DNA from: Flavobacterium terrigena
GTDB taxonomy: Bacteria > Bacteroidota > Bacteroidia > Flavobacteriales > Flavobacteriaceae
DNA length: 64,000 nt
Assembly: GCF_900108955.1 (NCBI RefSeq)
Contig: NZ_FNYA01000007.1
Location: forward strand, 1-64,000
Direction of reading: 5' to 3'
Below the pieces are notes generated by a model that worked only from the letters and a program-made list of their open reading frames with translations, was not told the origin of the DNA and did not search any database. This document shows, in pieces, positions 63,984 to 64,000 of the stretch; positions within the stretch are counted from its first letter, which is position 1, and every line of letters begins with the position of its first letter. The translations under genes and the position numbers were made by a program.

Positions 63984-64000
63984 CTATGTGCCTATGTGTT
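63984..64000. repeat. Right 17-bp inverted repeat flanking the GxxExxY gene
   Basis: CTATGTGCCTATGTGTT, the exact reverse complement of 63426-63442. The window stops on its last base, so the repeat may continue to the right. Confidence 0.85.

Overview
The window is a low-GC chromosomal segment of a Flavobacteriaceae bacterium, most likely Flavobacterium or a close relative. Support: Bacteroidota-type promoters (TTG, 17-23 nt, TAnnTTTG) in front of many genes, no dependence on Shine-Dalgarno sequences, several secreted proteins with C-terminal type IX secretion (T9SS type A) sorting domains, a duplicated-exbD TonB cluster, a LytS/LytTR pair, and the order str - S10/spc/alpha - carA - eno - gltA. 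No tRNA, rRNA, CRISPR array, prophage or transposase is visible. The left edge carries three tandem promoters reading out of the window, of the kind that drive rRNA operons.

Layout. 1-5.4 kb: rRNA-type promoters, a structured-RNA candidate, a LolC/E-type permease, a DUF1343 (NamZ-like) lipoprotein, small enzymes and DUF2059. 5.4-6.4 kb: queE and a second structured-RNA candidate. 6.4-12.6 kb: one leftward operon exbB-exbD-exbD-tonB-small membrane protein-second TonB-C-terminal protein-PstS-like lipoprotein-TPR protein. The second TonB-like gene is cut by an in-frame TAA whose downstream reading frame still encodes the missing end of the domain. 12.9-15.7 kb: HerA-like ATPase and a secreted SGNH/PKD protein. 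15.7-24.3 kb: kynurenine 3-monooxygenase and kynureninase (tryptophan to anthranilate or hydroxyanthranilate, feeding NAD synthesis), separated by a glycine-zipper lipoprotein, an agmatinase-family enzyme, a T9SS metalloprotease and a 603-residue protein of unknown function. 24.4-27.1 kb: queA and gltA. 27.3-32.9 kb: sensor kinase, LytTR regulator and a large T9SS leucine-rich-repeat protein in one leftward unit.

33-53.6 kb: the translation core. Leftward from 53.6 kb: rpsL-rpsG-fusA-rpsJ, a terminator, a new promoter, then rplC through rplQ (including secY, infA, rpmJ, rpoA), a terminator, then carA and eno. rpmJ and rpmD are too short for ordinary gene-length cut-offs and were read directly. 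Two leaders inside this cluster look regulatory: a stacked-helix RNA ahead of rpsD (candidate S4 autoregulation site) and an internal promoter plus a 10-bp hairpin ahead of rpsH.

53.8-64 kb: a BamA/TamA-like outer-membrane protein, rlmB, rarA and a rhomboid protease. Three of the rightward genes have the -7 box ending 4-5 nt before the ATG, which predicts leaderless mRNAs. A tightly overlapping five-gene leftward operon follows, with an ABC ATPase, an FtsX-type permease carrying three 19-residue histidine-rich repeats, and a cysteine-containing secreted protein; a zinc-handling role is inferred. The window ends in a GxxExxY gene enclosed by a perfect 17-bp inverted repeat (63426-63442 and 63984-64000), the best candidate for a small mobile or selfish unit here.
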